From Pelobates cultripes (lineage: Eukaryota; Chordata; Amphibia; Anura; Pelobatidae): a stretch of 64,000 nt of DNA. The DNA is taken from positions 279,792,373 through 279,856,372 of the forward strand of contig OW240915.1 of assembly GCA_933207985.1 (NCBI GenBank), written 5' to 3'. Below are positions 22,690 to 31,974 of the stretch, in pieces (position 1 is the first letter of the stretch; every line of letters begins with the position of its first letter). The notes beneath the pieces are model-generated. The model did not search any database. It worked only from the letters and a program-made list of their open reading frames with translations, and had not been told where the DNA came from. Position numbers and translations under genes: made by a program.

Positions 22690-24570
22690 GGGCCAATCTC
22701 TCCTCATAACAGCTTTAACTCTATGAAGTTATTATGGTGACATCATGTAGTGCAGGGAGGCCTGACACTCTTAGCTTATCACTGGCCACCATTGTGAGTT
22801 ACAGTAAGTGATTACTTGATAGCTCTGAGCATTCATTGTATGGGCTGACTTGGTTTATTACTGTTAGAGGAGGAAATAATGCTGGTTACAGTATTCTATC
22901 AACAGGGTGAGCGGGGGTATAACTAGTAACTGCTACAAGATTCAGAGAAGGGCCTCCTATGTTGCATTTGTCTATGGTTGATGTATGTGAAATGTGTGTG
23001 TGGAGTTTGCAGAGTGTGATTGTATCTATATCTGTAAGGACTAGGTGAGAGTGATTGTGTGTAGATATGTCTGAGAGAGACACACACATACTCAGAGAAG
23101 GAATGCCACACAGTAAGAGGTGAGGCAGAGGCAATGAGTTTTGGTTTGTGGCAGCACAACAGCTTAATGAGCACACACAGAGGAAGAGGACAATCAGGAT
23201 CATCCACAATCAACTCCAGCTTCCTATGGTAATTTAATTCTTCTTTCGTATATTGACAAATTGGTAATATACTAAATGTTTTGCTAAGGGAACCTGTGCC
23301 CAACCTTGGGCAACCCCTTAACAGGTGAAATGCCACTGTCCATTTAAAATAGAGACTGTTGAGACTCTATTTCTTCAAGTGGGCTTGCATGCCCATGTTC
23401 TCACAATGAATGAGCAGGTTCCTTCACCAAGGATAACACCACAGCTGTGAAATAAAGTATTCTTGGTGGACTGTTGCATGCTAATGGAGGCAAAATTATA
23501 TGGATTTGAGTGTTGGATGGCTGTGAGTACCTAATCTAACACATTAATGACGGTTTGTCTCTTTAAATACAATACAATTAAAATACATATTGCCACTAAA
23601 CATTAATGATTTTCTATTTGCTTGACCCTCAAAACAGAGCCTTGTCTCGTTCTTGGGGGGATTTATTGTATGCTGTTCCAGTTTGACTGCTAGGAGTGTA
23701 AACCTATTCGTATGGTTTTTCCTATTCGGCTGTTTACAGCATTCATATGGTTTCCTGTTCGGCGGATTGGTGTTCTGTAGTAGCTGTGCCTGTGTCTCTG
23801 GAAGGGAAGATCTACTAGACGGCGGTTTAACCCTTCTATGCCTGGGGGTACCGTAACAGTACTTTACATAAAAAAAGAATTATGGAACAATACAAAGGAA
23901 GAAGACCAAACCAAAAAGTGTTAAAGCGCACACAATGATTAAATTTTTTTACCTTTTTCAAAATAATCTAATGAAGAGGGTCTTGTTACATACATTCAGA
24001 TAAGAGGACACTAAATAATGTGAATATAAAACCGAAAAACCATAGTGCAATCTGTATATATATAAATGACAGTAGATGGTTAAAAATAGCACACTCACAA
24101 TTTCCAGAACCCTTAAAGAATTGCTCTGAACTGGATAGGCACTTCATCCACCATTGGGATTGTAGCAAAATCTTTTGCTAAAATTGGAGAGTAAGCACAT
24201 CTATACACAAATACATGCACTTGATGAGAAGGAGAGGCAGTAACCCTCTCAAATAATAACAGATCCTTGGTAATAGGTTATATGAGGGTAAAGCTAGCAA
24301 TAAATAAATAACGAAAAAAGGAGAAAAAGTGGTAGTGGATGGTGTGAAAGGTTACAATTGGTTTCTTACGACCATAAACAAGAAGTATTTTTGCTGTTTG
24401 CTTACACCTTTAAAAGCATTGTATAAACTTATTTCACTACTGAACAGAACAATCATTCATTTTTAGACAAAGGGAATAGTAAATGAATATGCTTCAATAA
24501 GAATAAGTTACAATCTAGTTGTGTGTTGTCCATTAATGTATTAAATGTCAAAGGTTTCATATTGCACCAA
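22690..24570. other. Intergenic DNA, no gene recognised
   Basis: Mostly AT-rich. 23640-23860 is a block of balanced composition with repeated TTCGGC(T/G)G and CATATGGTTT motifs (TATTCGGCTGTTTACAGC, TGTTCGGCGGATTGG) that may be an old transposon fragment. No domain or repeat end can be assigned. Confidence 0.4.
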
Positions 24571-24879
24571 GTTGTGAGAGTTCGGGTTCGTATCGAACAT
24601 TACGTTTTTTGGACCCCGGACCCGAACACGGACATATCACTGTATGTTTGGGTTGGAGTTCAGTGTTTGGTGATTTAATGACGTGTTTTGAAAGGCTGCA
24701 GGGCAGCCAATCAACAAACGTTTGACTCGTGTGCCGTTAGAAGCCATCACAGCCATGCCTACTAATGGCATGGCTATGATTGGCCAGTGCAGCATGTGAC
24801 CCAGCTAGTAGGGGCATGTCTATTAAACAGTGAGCAGCATGTGGCTGCTTACTGTTAAAAAAAAAATCTATTGCCCCCC

Positions 24880-25185
24880 CGGACCACACCCCTGAGCGGC
24901 GGGTGGAGACCCTAAATACCAATAATAACCTACTGTCCTGCCCCCTTGCCCCCACCCTGCACGGTAGGGGGCCTAAATAACAATAGGGGTGGACCTATTG
25001 TAATCCCCCTGGCCCCCACCCCTGAGCGGTGGGTGGGGGCCATAAATAAAAATTGGGGGGACCCCCTGGCCCCCACCCCTGAGTGGTGGGTGGGGGCCAT
25101 AAATAGAAATTGGGGGGGACCCCCTGGCCCCCACCCCTGAGTGGTGGGTGGGGGCCATAAATAGAAATTGACCCCCTAGGAGACT
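24880..25185. repeat. G/C-skewed minisatellite, left arm of foldback
   Basis: Five to six copies of a 50-60 bp unit built from CCCCCTGGCCCCCACCCCTG, AG(C/T)GGTGGGTGGGGGCC and ATAAATA(A/G)AAATTGGGGG. Multiple G and C runs of four or more could form quadruplex or i-motif structures. Apparent open frames with WVGAINRNWGG-type repeats are by-products. Confidence 0.92.
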
Positions 25186-25289
25186 AGGGGTCCCTAAACC
25201 CCTAGTCACCCCCTTCCCCTCAAGAAATTACCCTTACCTACCCACCTCACCCTAAAAATAATGAGCTAAGTAACTGTAAAAAAAAATTA

Positions 25290-25840
25290 CCATTTGATGT
25301 TTTCTTTCTTCTAAAATCTTCTTTTTTCAGCCTCAAAAAAGGCCAAATAAAAATCCAGAATAACCGACGCACAAAAAAAAAAAAAAACGAGCGCAAATAA
25401 AAATGAATCCTTCTTCACCCATGGAGGGCTCCACGCAGACAGAGCTCTGCAGGGCGGGGGAAGGCTTATAAAGCCTTGCCCTGCAATTAGGCTCAGAGCA
25501 CTCTGATTGGTGGGTTTAAGCCATCCAATCAGAGTGCTCTGACAGGTAAATGTAGAGACTTACCTGTCAGTCTCTTCATTTACCTGTCAGAGCACTCTGA
25601 TTGGATGGCTTAAACCCACCAATCAGAGTGCTCTGAGTCTAATTGCAGGGTGGGGCAAGGCTTTATAAGCCACCCCCCGCCCTGCAGAGCTCAGTCTGCG
25701 CGGAGCCCCTCATGGATGAAGAAGGATTATTTTTTATTTGCGATAGTTTTTTTTTTTTTTAAAGTGCGTCGGTTATTATGGATTTTTATTTGGCCTTTTT
25801 GGGGCTGAAAAAAGATTTTAGAAGAAGACATCAAGTGGTA
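25290..25840. repeat. Central palindrome of the foldback element
   Basis: A perfect 58-bp inverted pair at 25494-25551 and 25578-25635 brackets a 26-bp centre. Each 58-bp arm itself contains CAGAGCACTCTGATTGG and its inverse CCAATCAGAGTGCTCTG, so a four-way nested hairpin is possible. Similarity between arms continues outward imperfectly through CTTTATAAGCC, GCAGAGCTC, the GACGCAC / GTGCGTC box, TTTTATTTGGCC and TTTTAGAAGAAG. Confidence 0.93.
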
Positions 25841-26033
25841 AGTCTATTTTTTTTAACAGATATTTAGACAAGGGTCCCCCCTCATTATTTTTAGGATGAG
25901 GGGGGTAAGAAGGGGTAATTTTTGGGGGGAGGGGGGTGACTTGGGGTTTGGGGACCCCTAGACACCTGGGGGGAAGGAATTTTTATTTAATGCCCCCACC
26001 GACCGCTCAGGGGTGGGGGCCAGGGTGGGAGAC

Positions 26034-26622
26034 TGTCACGGCCCCCAGCTTGCCACCATGTGCGTCCGTACACGACCGCACCAACTCACTGAGCTTACCT
26101 GGAGCCAGGAACCATCCCTCCACGCCGCTCGGGGAAATCCATGATGGCGCTGACCATGAGGTTGCGTCCATTCATGGCTCCACCCCCCAAAATTAGACGA
26201 ACGTGCGCATGACGTCAACGCACGCGAATGTTCTGGGGTCAAAAGTCACCCTCTGACCAATCAGAGCCTAGAGATGGATATTTAAATCCCTAATTCACCC
26301 CAGTACCTTGCCCTGTTGTGGTTTCCTGTTTCTGGTTCCCTAGAGTGCGTTTATCTTTGTAAATATTACTTCCTGGTATCCTGATCTTGGCTTTTCCCTA
26401 GTTATTACGAATTCTGGTTCCCCTGACTTGGCTTGTTTAAATGGTATCTGAGTATTTCTGGCTTCCTTGACCTCGGCTTTCCCTTTGACCATTCTCTATC
26501 TCTAGGTTAGTAGTCCGGCCATTCTAAGGTCCGGTTTACGCTCTGTCCTTTTATTTCCTTTCCTTTTGTATGTATATGTTTACATAGTTTCTGTGTGTTG
26601 GACCACACTAGCAGCCGTGACA
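26034..26622. mobile_element. Solo LTR inserted in the foldback right arm
   Basis: 589 bp with inverted ends TGTCACGG...CCGTGACA and 5-bp target copies gagac (26029-26033) and gggac (26623-26627), one mismatch. Removing it restores the array sequence GGGAGACATTAGGTCCC, like the neighbouring units. A CCAAT box (GACCAATCAG, 26255-26264) sits about 20 bp upstream of a TATA-like TATTTAAA (26279-26286), as expected for a Pol II LTR promoter. A solo LTR arises by recombination between the two LTRs of a full element. Whether the parent was gypsy-like or retroviral cannot be told without coding sequence. Confidence 0.85.
26255..26286 (+). promoter_or_regulatory. LTR promoter elements (CCAAT and TATA-like)
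   Basis: GACCAATCAG followed by TATTTAAA in a CpG-bearing context inside the solo LTR. The orientation is inferred from the TATA-like box lying downstream of the CCAAT box. Confidence 0.45.
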
Positions 26623-27032
26623 GGGACATTAGGTCCCCCCCTTTTTGTTATTTAGGGCCCCCACCCGCCGCGCAGGGGTGAGCAGGGCCGGACTGGCCCA
26701 CCGGGATACAGGGAAATTTCCCGGTGGACCGTCGGCACCTGGGGCTGGGCAGCCAGCTGGTTCACCTGCGGCCGCAGAGGGAGCTCCTTTGGCGGCCGCA
26801 GGGTTTGCTGGCTGTTCTTGCGGCCGCAGGGGGAGCTGGCTGTTGTATCTCTCCTCCCCCTCCCCTGCGCGCCACTTAATGAGACCGGGGCCGGAATATG
26901 ACGTCATACTCCGGCCCCGGTCTCATTAAGCGGCGCACAGGTGAGGGGGAGCAGAGACACAACAGCCAACTCCCCCTGCGGCCGCCAAAGGAGCTCCCTC
27001 TGCGGCTGCCAGAAAAGCTCCCCACAGGTAGA

Positions 27033-27838
27033 AATTGTGTATGTGTGTGTGTGTGTCTGTGTCATTTGTGTGTGTGTCTGTCTGTCATGGTGTGTGTGTG
27101 TGTCTGTCTGTGTCATGGTCTGTGAGTGTCTGTCTGTGTCAGCAATGTGTGTCTGTGTCATTGTTTGTGTCTCTGTGTCATGGTGTGTGTGTCACTGTCT
27201 GTCATGGTGTGTGTGTGTGTGTCTGTCTGTGTCATTGTGTGTGTCTCTGTGTCATGGTGTGTGTGTCACTGTCTGACATGGTGTGCGCGTCTGTCTGTGT
27301 CATGCAATGTGTGTCTATGTCATGGTGTGTAATGTGTGTCTGTCTGTGTCACGGTCTGTGTGTGTCATGGTGTGTGTGTGTGTTTGTCTGTGTCATGTAA
27401 TGTGTGTCTGTGTCACGGTCTCTCTGTGTCGCGGTGTGTGTGTCTGTGTGTCACGGTCTGTCTGTGTCATGGTGTGTGTGTGTGTCTGTCATGTAATGTG
27501 TGTCTGTCTGTCTCACGGTCTGTGTGTGTCATGGTGTGTGTGTGTGTGTGTTTGTCTGTGTCATGTAATGTGTGTCTGTGTCACGGTGAGTGTGTGTCTG
27601 TGTCACAGTCTCTTTGTGTTGTGGTGTGTGTGTCTGTGTGTCACGGTCTGTCTGTGTTATGGTGTGTGTGTGTGTCAAGGTGTGTGTGTCTTTTTTAAGG
27701 TGTGTGTCTGTCATGGTGTGTGTGTGTGTGTCTGTCTGTGTCATGGTGTGTCTGTCTGTCATGGTGTGTGTGTGCTTCTGTATGTGTCACGGTCTGTCTG
27801 TGTCATGGTGGTATGTGTGTGTGTATGTGTGTTTTTAC
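27033..27838. repeat. GT-rich degenerate minisatellite (TGTGTGTCTGTCTGTGTCATGG)n
   Basis: About 800 bp of TG repeats punctuated every 20-45 bp by TCTGTC, GTCATGG or GTCACGG. Because TGTG repeats lack stops, long cysteine/valine-rich frames occur on the plus strand and TDTHTHT-type frames on the minus strand; none looks like a real protein. The runs of alternating purine-pyrimidine can adopt Z-DNA. Confidence 0.97.
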
Positions 27839-27937
27839 TCACTTTTTTTTTTCAAGTTATGCTGATCTCCCCTCGCCTGACCCTGCCTCTACGGCTGAGA
27901 TCATCAAGCTTGATGATCTCAGCCAATCCGCACTGAC

Positions 27938-28080
27938 ACAGGAACCACCTCTAGTGACCGTCTGAGTGTCTGTCACTAGGAAGCAATGTAAACACTGCCT
28001 TTTCTCTTAAAAGTCAGTGTTTACATTGAAAAGCCTGCAGGGACAGGCTATAGACACCAGTACCACTACATTAAGCTGTG
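27938..28080. mobile_element. T2-like MITE fragment
   Basis: Contains CCACCTCTAGTGACCGTCTG, an AATGTAAACACTG(A/C)C hairpin (27985-28030) and GACACCAGTACCACTACATTAAGCTG, the sub-terminal order seen in T2-like MITEs here. It has no TTAA end; the right side runs into a GT microsatellite. Confidence 0.55.
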
Positions 28081-28275
28081 TGTGTGTGCGCGCGCTTGCT
28101 TGTGTGTGTGTGTGTGCCTGCTACTGAGTGAGCTTGTGTTTTTATGTCAATAACCTTCTGTATGAGGCTGTGTATCAATCAGCTTGTGTCAGTGAGATTG
28201 TCTGTGTATGCATGTGAGTATGCTTACTTATAATTAAAAATTTTACTCTGAAAGGACCAATATTTTATATTGGAA

Positions 28276-28280
28276 AAAGC

Positions 28281-28306
<26 letters not shown>
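28276..28306. repeat. (TA)n microsatellite
   Basis: About 13 TA units directly beside the Penelope-like palindrome. Confidence 0.95.
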
Positions 28307-28307
<1 letters not shown>

Positions 28308-28311
<4 letters not shown>

Positions 28312-28600
28312 GCCAGAGATAGCACTCCAAGGACTAATATAAAATATAACTTTTATTACCTCCACTAAAACAACACAAGGTCAACGTTTCAGCTTGATCC
28401 CCTCAAGCTTTCGTCAGGAGATGTCCTGACGAAAGCTTGAGGGGATCAAGCTGAAACGTTGACCTTGTGTTGTTTTAGTGGAGGTAATAAAAGTTATATT
28501 TTATATTAGTCCTTGGAGTGCTATCTCTGGCAATATTTTTTGCATTTTTGGCTGACAAGCACCGGGCATTGAATATTGAATTGGTGGAGTGCAAGATCCG
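28308..28600. mobile_element. Perfectly palindromic Penelope-like terminal segment
   Basis: Left arm 28308-28420 and right arm 28427-28540 are almost perfect inverted copies (about 110 bp each) meeting at AGGAGATGTCCT. Each arm contains a hammerhead-like hairpin, a TTTTATTACC stretch and an AGCACTCCAAGGA box, so two head-to-head copies of one unit are present. Sequence at 28548-28600 (AAGCACCGGGCATTGAATAT, GGAGTGCAAG) matches 8124-8165 inverted. The near identity of the arms shows the palindrome is recent or maintained by conversion. Confidence 0.8.
28423..28464 (+). ncRNA. Hammerhead-like motif, weak stem I
   Basis: GTC (28423-28425) and GAC (28461-28463) form a short stem I. Core CTGACGA (28426-28432) matches CUGANGA. 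An extra A (28433) precedes stem II AGCTTGA / TCAAGCT (28434-28440, 28446-28452; 7 of 7 pairs, 5-base loop), then GAAA (28453-28456) and CGTT with U-H = TT. A mirror copy on the minus strand lies at about 28420-28383. The short stem I and minimal stem III argue against strong activity as a monomer. Confidence 0.5.
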
Positions 28601-28605
28601 TTTGT

Positions 28606-28632
28606 TTTTTATATATATATATATATATATAT
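28606..28632. repeat. (TA)n microsatellite
   Basis: About 12 TA units just right of the Penelope-like segment. Confidence 0.93.
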
Positions 28633-28758
28633 CTCAATCATCTAGGGTTGCAAGACATAGCCTTACATATTACATGCGACAATATATGGCGCAATGACTT
28701 ATGGGGCTGGCATAGATTTTTTTTCCAGGGCTGCTTTGGAATCCCCAGTCCGGCCCTG

Positions 28759-29230
28759 GGGTGAGGGCCAGGGGGGACGACATTAGGTCCCCCCTTTATT
28801 GTTATTTCGGGCCCCCATCCACCGCAGAGGGGTGGGGGCTGAGGGGAGGACATTAAGTCCCCTCCGATTTTTATTTATGGCCCCCACCCACTGCTCACGG
28901 GTGGTTGCAGGGGGGGAGGACATTAGGTCCCCACCAATATTTATTTATGACCCCCACCCACTGCTCAAGGGTGGAGGCCGAAGGGGAGGACATTAGGTCC
29001 CCCCCAATATTTATTGATGGCCCCCACCCACCGCTCGGGGGGAGGACAGTAGATTGCCCACCCAATTTTTATTTATGGCCCCCTCCTGCTCAGGGGTGGG
29101 GACCGGGGGGAGGACATTAGGTCCCCCCTTATTGTTATTTAGAGCCCCCACCCACCTCACAGGGGTGAGGGCCGGGGGGAGGACATTAGTTCCCCCCTTA
29201 TTGTTATTTTGGACCCCCACCAGCCACTGG
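28759..29230. repeat. G/C-skewed minisatellite, right arm of foldback
   Basis: Seven or eight units of 55-65 bp: GGGGGAGGACATTAGGTCCC, CCCCTTATTGTTATTT or TTTTTATTTATGG, and GCCCCCACCCACCGCTCAGG. It is the inverted and expanded counterpart of 24880-25185. GGAGGACATTAGGTCCCCCC is itself a near-palindrome. Confidence 0.92.
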
Positions 29231-29379
29231 CTGCTCACTGTTTACTAGACACACCCCTGCTCACAGTATAGCGTGAATTTAGGTGACCAATTTAGGTCTT
29301 TCAGCCTTTTGGTAGATAGCTCCCTAATACCGTGGGAATTAGGGAGTTATCTACTAAGCGGGTGCCTATTTTATGTTAT

Positions 29380-29624
29380 TTTTAAGTGATTTCCCTATCC
29401 ACATTTGTTTGCAGGGCACTTGTCCTACTCTTACCCCAATTTTCCTTCCTTTTGCAGCCCTCTAGCGCTTTCCAGGAGCTTTTTAGAGCCATTTTTGTGC
29501 CGAAAAGTTCGGGTCCCCATTGAACTTCGGGTTCAGGGTCAAGTTCGAGCCCGAACCCAGACTTTTTTTTCAAAGTTCAGCCAAACCCGCCAGACCCGAA
29601 CATCCAGGTGTTCACTCAACTCTA
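29380..29624 (-). mobile_element. Right terminal module of the foldback element
   Basis: Reverse complement of 7040-7290, ending in CCAGGTGTTCACTCAACTCTA just before the 8-bp flank. Matching landmarks are TTTGTTTGCAGGGCACTTGT, GGGTCCCCATTGAA and ACCCGAACATCCAGG. Confidence 0.85.
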
Positions 29625-29789
29625 CTTGTGAGCTGTGTCTTCACTGATTTTATAGATACATTATCTAAGAAACCTTCTCCAAGGCAATTGGGTATAATGA
29701 GGATGCTTATGAACAAATACAGAGAAGGGTGCAGATGATGATGCATCTGGAAAAAGTTCATGCTTGGAAATTTGTAGGAATGTACTTAA

Positions 29790-29861
29790 CCCCTTAAGGA
29801 CCAAACTTCTGGAATAAAATGGAATCATGACATGTCACACATGTCATGTGTCCTTAAGGGG
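29790..29861. mobile_element. Short palindromic MITE with TTAA flanks
   Basis: TTAA at 29786-29789 and 29862-29865 bracket CCCCTTAAGGACC...GTCCTTAAGGGG, with a central ACATGTCACACATGTCATGT hairpin. The 72-bp element is short enough to be almost all stem. Its right TTAA is also the left TTAA of the next MITE, so one of the two inserted at the edge of the other. piggyBac-like or Kolobok-like mobilisation would both fit the TTAA target. Confidence 0.75.
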
Positions 29862-30362
29862 TTAAAGGGACACTAAAGTCACCTAAACAACTTTAGCTTA
29901 ATGAAGCAGTTTTGGTGTGTAGATCATGTCCCTGCAGTCTCACTGCTCAATTCACTGCCATTTAGGAGTTAAATAACTTTGTTGATAAACCATAGGCACA
30001 CCTCCCTGCATGTGACATGCACAGCCTTCCTAAACACTTCCTGTAAAGAGTCATCTAAAGTTTATCCTTCCTTTATTGCAAGTTCTGTTTAATTTAGATT
30101 TTCTTATTCCCTGCTATGTTAATAGCTTGATACACCCTACTAGAGCCTCCTGTACGTAATTAAAGTTCAATTTACAGACAAAGAGATACAATTGTTTAAG
30201 GTAAATTACATCTGATTGAAAGTGAAACCAGTTTTTTTTCATGCAGGCTGTGTCAATCAAAGCCAGGGGAGGTGTGGTAATGGCTGCATAAACAGAAACA
30301 AAGTGATTTAACTCCTAAATAGCAGAGAATTAAGCAGTGAAACCTGAGAAGCATGATCTATA

Positions 30363-31909
30363 CAGGGAGTGCAGAATTATTAGGCAAGTTGTATTTTTGA
30401 GGATTAATTTTATTATTGAACAACAACCATGTTCTCAATGAACCCAAAAAACTCATTAATATCAAAGCTGAATATTTTTGGAAGTAGTTTTTAGTTTGTT
30501 TTTAGTTTTAGCTATGTTAGGGGGATATCTGTGTGTGCAGGTGACTATTACTGTGCATAATTATTAGGCAACTTAACAAAAAACAAATATATACCCATTT
30601 CAATTATTTATTATTACCAGTGAAACCAATATAACATCTCAACATTCACAAATATACATTTCTGACATTCAAAAACAAAACAAAAACAAATCAGTGACCA
30701 ATATAGCCACCTTTCTTTGCAAGGACACTCAAAAGCCTGCCATCCATGGATTCTGTCAGTGTTTTGATCTGTTCACCATCAACATTGCGTGCAGCAGCAA
30801 CCACAGCCTCCCAGACACTGTTCAGAGAGGTGTACTGTTTTCCCTACTTGTAAATCTCACATTTGATGATGGACCACAGGTTCTCAATGGGGTTCAGATC
30901 AGGTGAACAAGGAGGCCATGTCATTAGATTTCCTTCTTTTATACCCTTTCTTGGCAGCCACGCTGTGGAGTACTTGGACGCGTGTGATGGAGCATTGTCC
31001 TGCATGAAAATCATGCAGACTTCTTCCTGTACCACTGCTTGAAGAAGGTGTCTTCCAGGAACTGGTAGTAGGACTGGGAGTTGAGCTTGACTCCATCCTC
31101 AACCCGAAAAGGCCCCACAAGCTCATCTTTGATGATACCAGCCCAAACCAGTACTCCACCTCCACCTTGCTGGCGTCTGAGTCGGACTGGAGCTCTCTGC
31201 CCTTTACCAATCCAGCCACGGGCCCATCCATCTGGCCCATCAAGACTCACTCTCATTTCATCAGTCCATAAAACCTTAGAAAAATCAGTCTTGAGATATT
31301 TCTTGGCCCAGTCTTGACGTTTCAGCTTGTGTGTCTTGTTCAGTGGTGGTCGTCTTTCAGCCTTTCTTACCTTGGCCATGTCTCTGAGTATTGCACACCT
31401 TGTGCTTTTGGGCACTCCAGTGATGTTGCAGCTCTGAAATATGGCCAAACTGGTGGCAAGTGGCATCGTGGCAGCTGCACGCTTGACTTTTCTCAGTTCA
31501 TGGGCAGTTATTTTGCGCCTTGGTTTTTCCACACGCTTCTTGCGACCCTGTTGACTATTTTGAATGAAACGCTTGATTGTTCGATGATCACGCTTCAGAA
31601 GCTTTGCAATTTTAAGAGTGCTGCATCCCTCTGCAAGATATCTCACTATTTTTGACTTTTCTGAGCCTGTCAAGTCCTTCTTTTGACCCATTTTGCCAAA
31701 GGAAAGGAAGTTGCCTAATAATTATGCACACCTGATATAGGGTGTTGATGTCATTAGACCACACCCCTTCTCATTACAGAGATGCACATCACCTAATATG
31801 CTTAATTGGTAGTAGGCTTTCGAGCCTATACAGCTTGGAGTAAGACAACATGCATAAAGAGGATGATGTGGTCAAAATACTCATTTGCCTAATAATTCTG
31901 CACTCCCTG
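30363..31909 (-). mobile_element. Near-intact Tc1-like element (1547 bp), DD37E type
   Basis: The ends CAGGGAGTGCAGAATTATTA and TAATAATTCTGCACTCCCTG are exact 20-bp inverses and are flanked by TA at 30361-30362 and 31910-31911, the Tc1/mariner target. A second internal motif CATAATTATTAGGCAACTT (30555-30573) has an inverse AGTTGCCTAATAATTATGCA (31709-31728), giving the doubled repeat-in-inverted-repeat layout known in Tc1-like elements. One transposase gene fills the interior on the minus strand. Ends are perfect and lesions few, so insertion is young relative to its MITE host. Confidence 0.95.
30691..31691 (-). pseudogene. Tc1-like transposase, one frame break and one stop
   Basis: The protein starts MGQKKDLTGSEKSKIVRYLA at 31691. 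An N-terminal paired-like helix-turn-helix region (LKIAKLLKRDHRTIKRFIQ, then ITAHELRKVKRAAA) binds the terminal repeats; a GRPR-like KPRRKITAHE linker follows. In the catalytic domain KVLWTDEM holds the first aspartate. The frame breaks at about 31011-31020 after WYRKKSA and resumes with MIFMQDNAPSHAS (second aspartate) and SPDLNPIENLW (glutamate). I count 37 residues between the second aspartate and the glutamate, so DD37E instead of the common DD34E. A TAG after ...KCEIYK (about 30844) interrupts the tail, which otherwise continues to GGYIGH and a TGA at 30691-30693. The protein would cut and paste the element at TA; this copy cannot make it intact. Confidence 0.93.
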
Positions 31910-31974
31910 TACACTAAAGCTGCTTCATTAAGCTAACGTTGTTTAGGTGACTATAGTGTTCCTTTAAATTTACT

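Larger units (their letters stand above)
26693..28758. mobile_element. hAT-type non-autonomous element with GT-rich core (CAGGGCCGG family, copy 1)
   Basis: The ends are CAGGGCCGGACTGG and CCAGTCCGGCCCTG, exact inverses, and gggtgag lies directly outside both ends (26686-26692 and 28759-28765), consistent with a hAT target duplication shortened within a G-rich array. Sub-terminal GCGGCCGC repeats and a palindrome around 26875-26935 (GACCGGGGCCGGAATATGAC / GTCATACTCCGGCCCCGGTC) follow. The middle is a GT-rich array, then a T2-like fragment and a Penelope-like palindrome. No transposase is encoded. Relatives with CAGGGCCGG-type ends are at 42944-44760 and 46326-47336. Confidence 0.8.
24579..29624. 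mobile_element. Large foldback (hAT-type) element loaded with nested insertions
   Basis: The outer flanks are gttgtgag (24571-24578) and cttgtgag (29625-29632), matching 7 of 8. The right terminus GGTGTTCACTCAACTCTA is the inverse of the module at 7040. Left and right arms correspond in order: GTTCGGGT-rich termini, AAACAGTGAGCAGC-type block (about 24790-24850 versus 29225-29275 inverted), the GGTGGGGGCC minisatellites, a GGGGTCC block, and a central palindrome at 25494-25635. The right arm has been stretched from about 1 kb to 4 kb by a solo LTR, a hAT-type element with further insertions, and array growth. No transposase is present. The left tip appears shortened relative to the right one. 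Confidence 0.7.
29866..31963. mobile_element. T2-like MITE interrupted by a Tc1-like element
   Basis: Left end AGGGACACTAAAGTCACC after TTAA (29862-29865); right end GGTGACTATAGTGTTCCT before TTAA (31964-31967). Sub-terminal halves pair: AACTTTAGCTTAATGAAGC on the left, GCTGCTTCATTAAGCTAACG on the right, and further in CATTTAGGAGTTAAAT / ATTTAACTCCTAAAT. The Tc1-like element entered at a TA near the right end (30361-30362), so almost the whole foldback lies to its left. Without that insertion the MITE would be about 550 bp. Confidence 0.88.

Noticed and set aside
27033..27938. Long cysteine/valine-rich open frames on the plus strand
   Set aside because: They follow the TGTGTGTCTG repeat, which has few stop codons in any frame; several overlapping frames show the same peptide rhythm.
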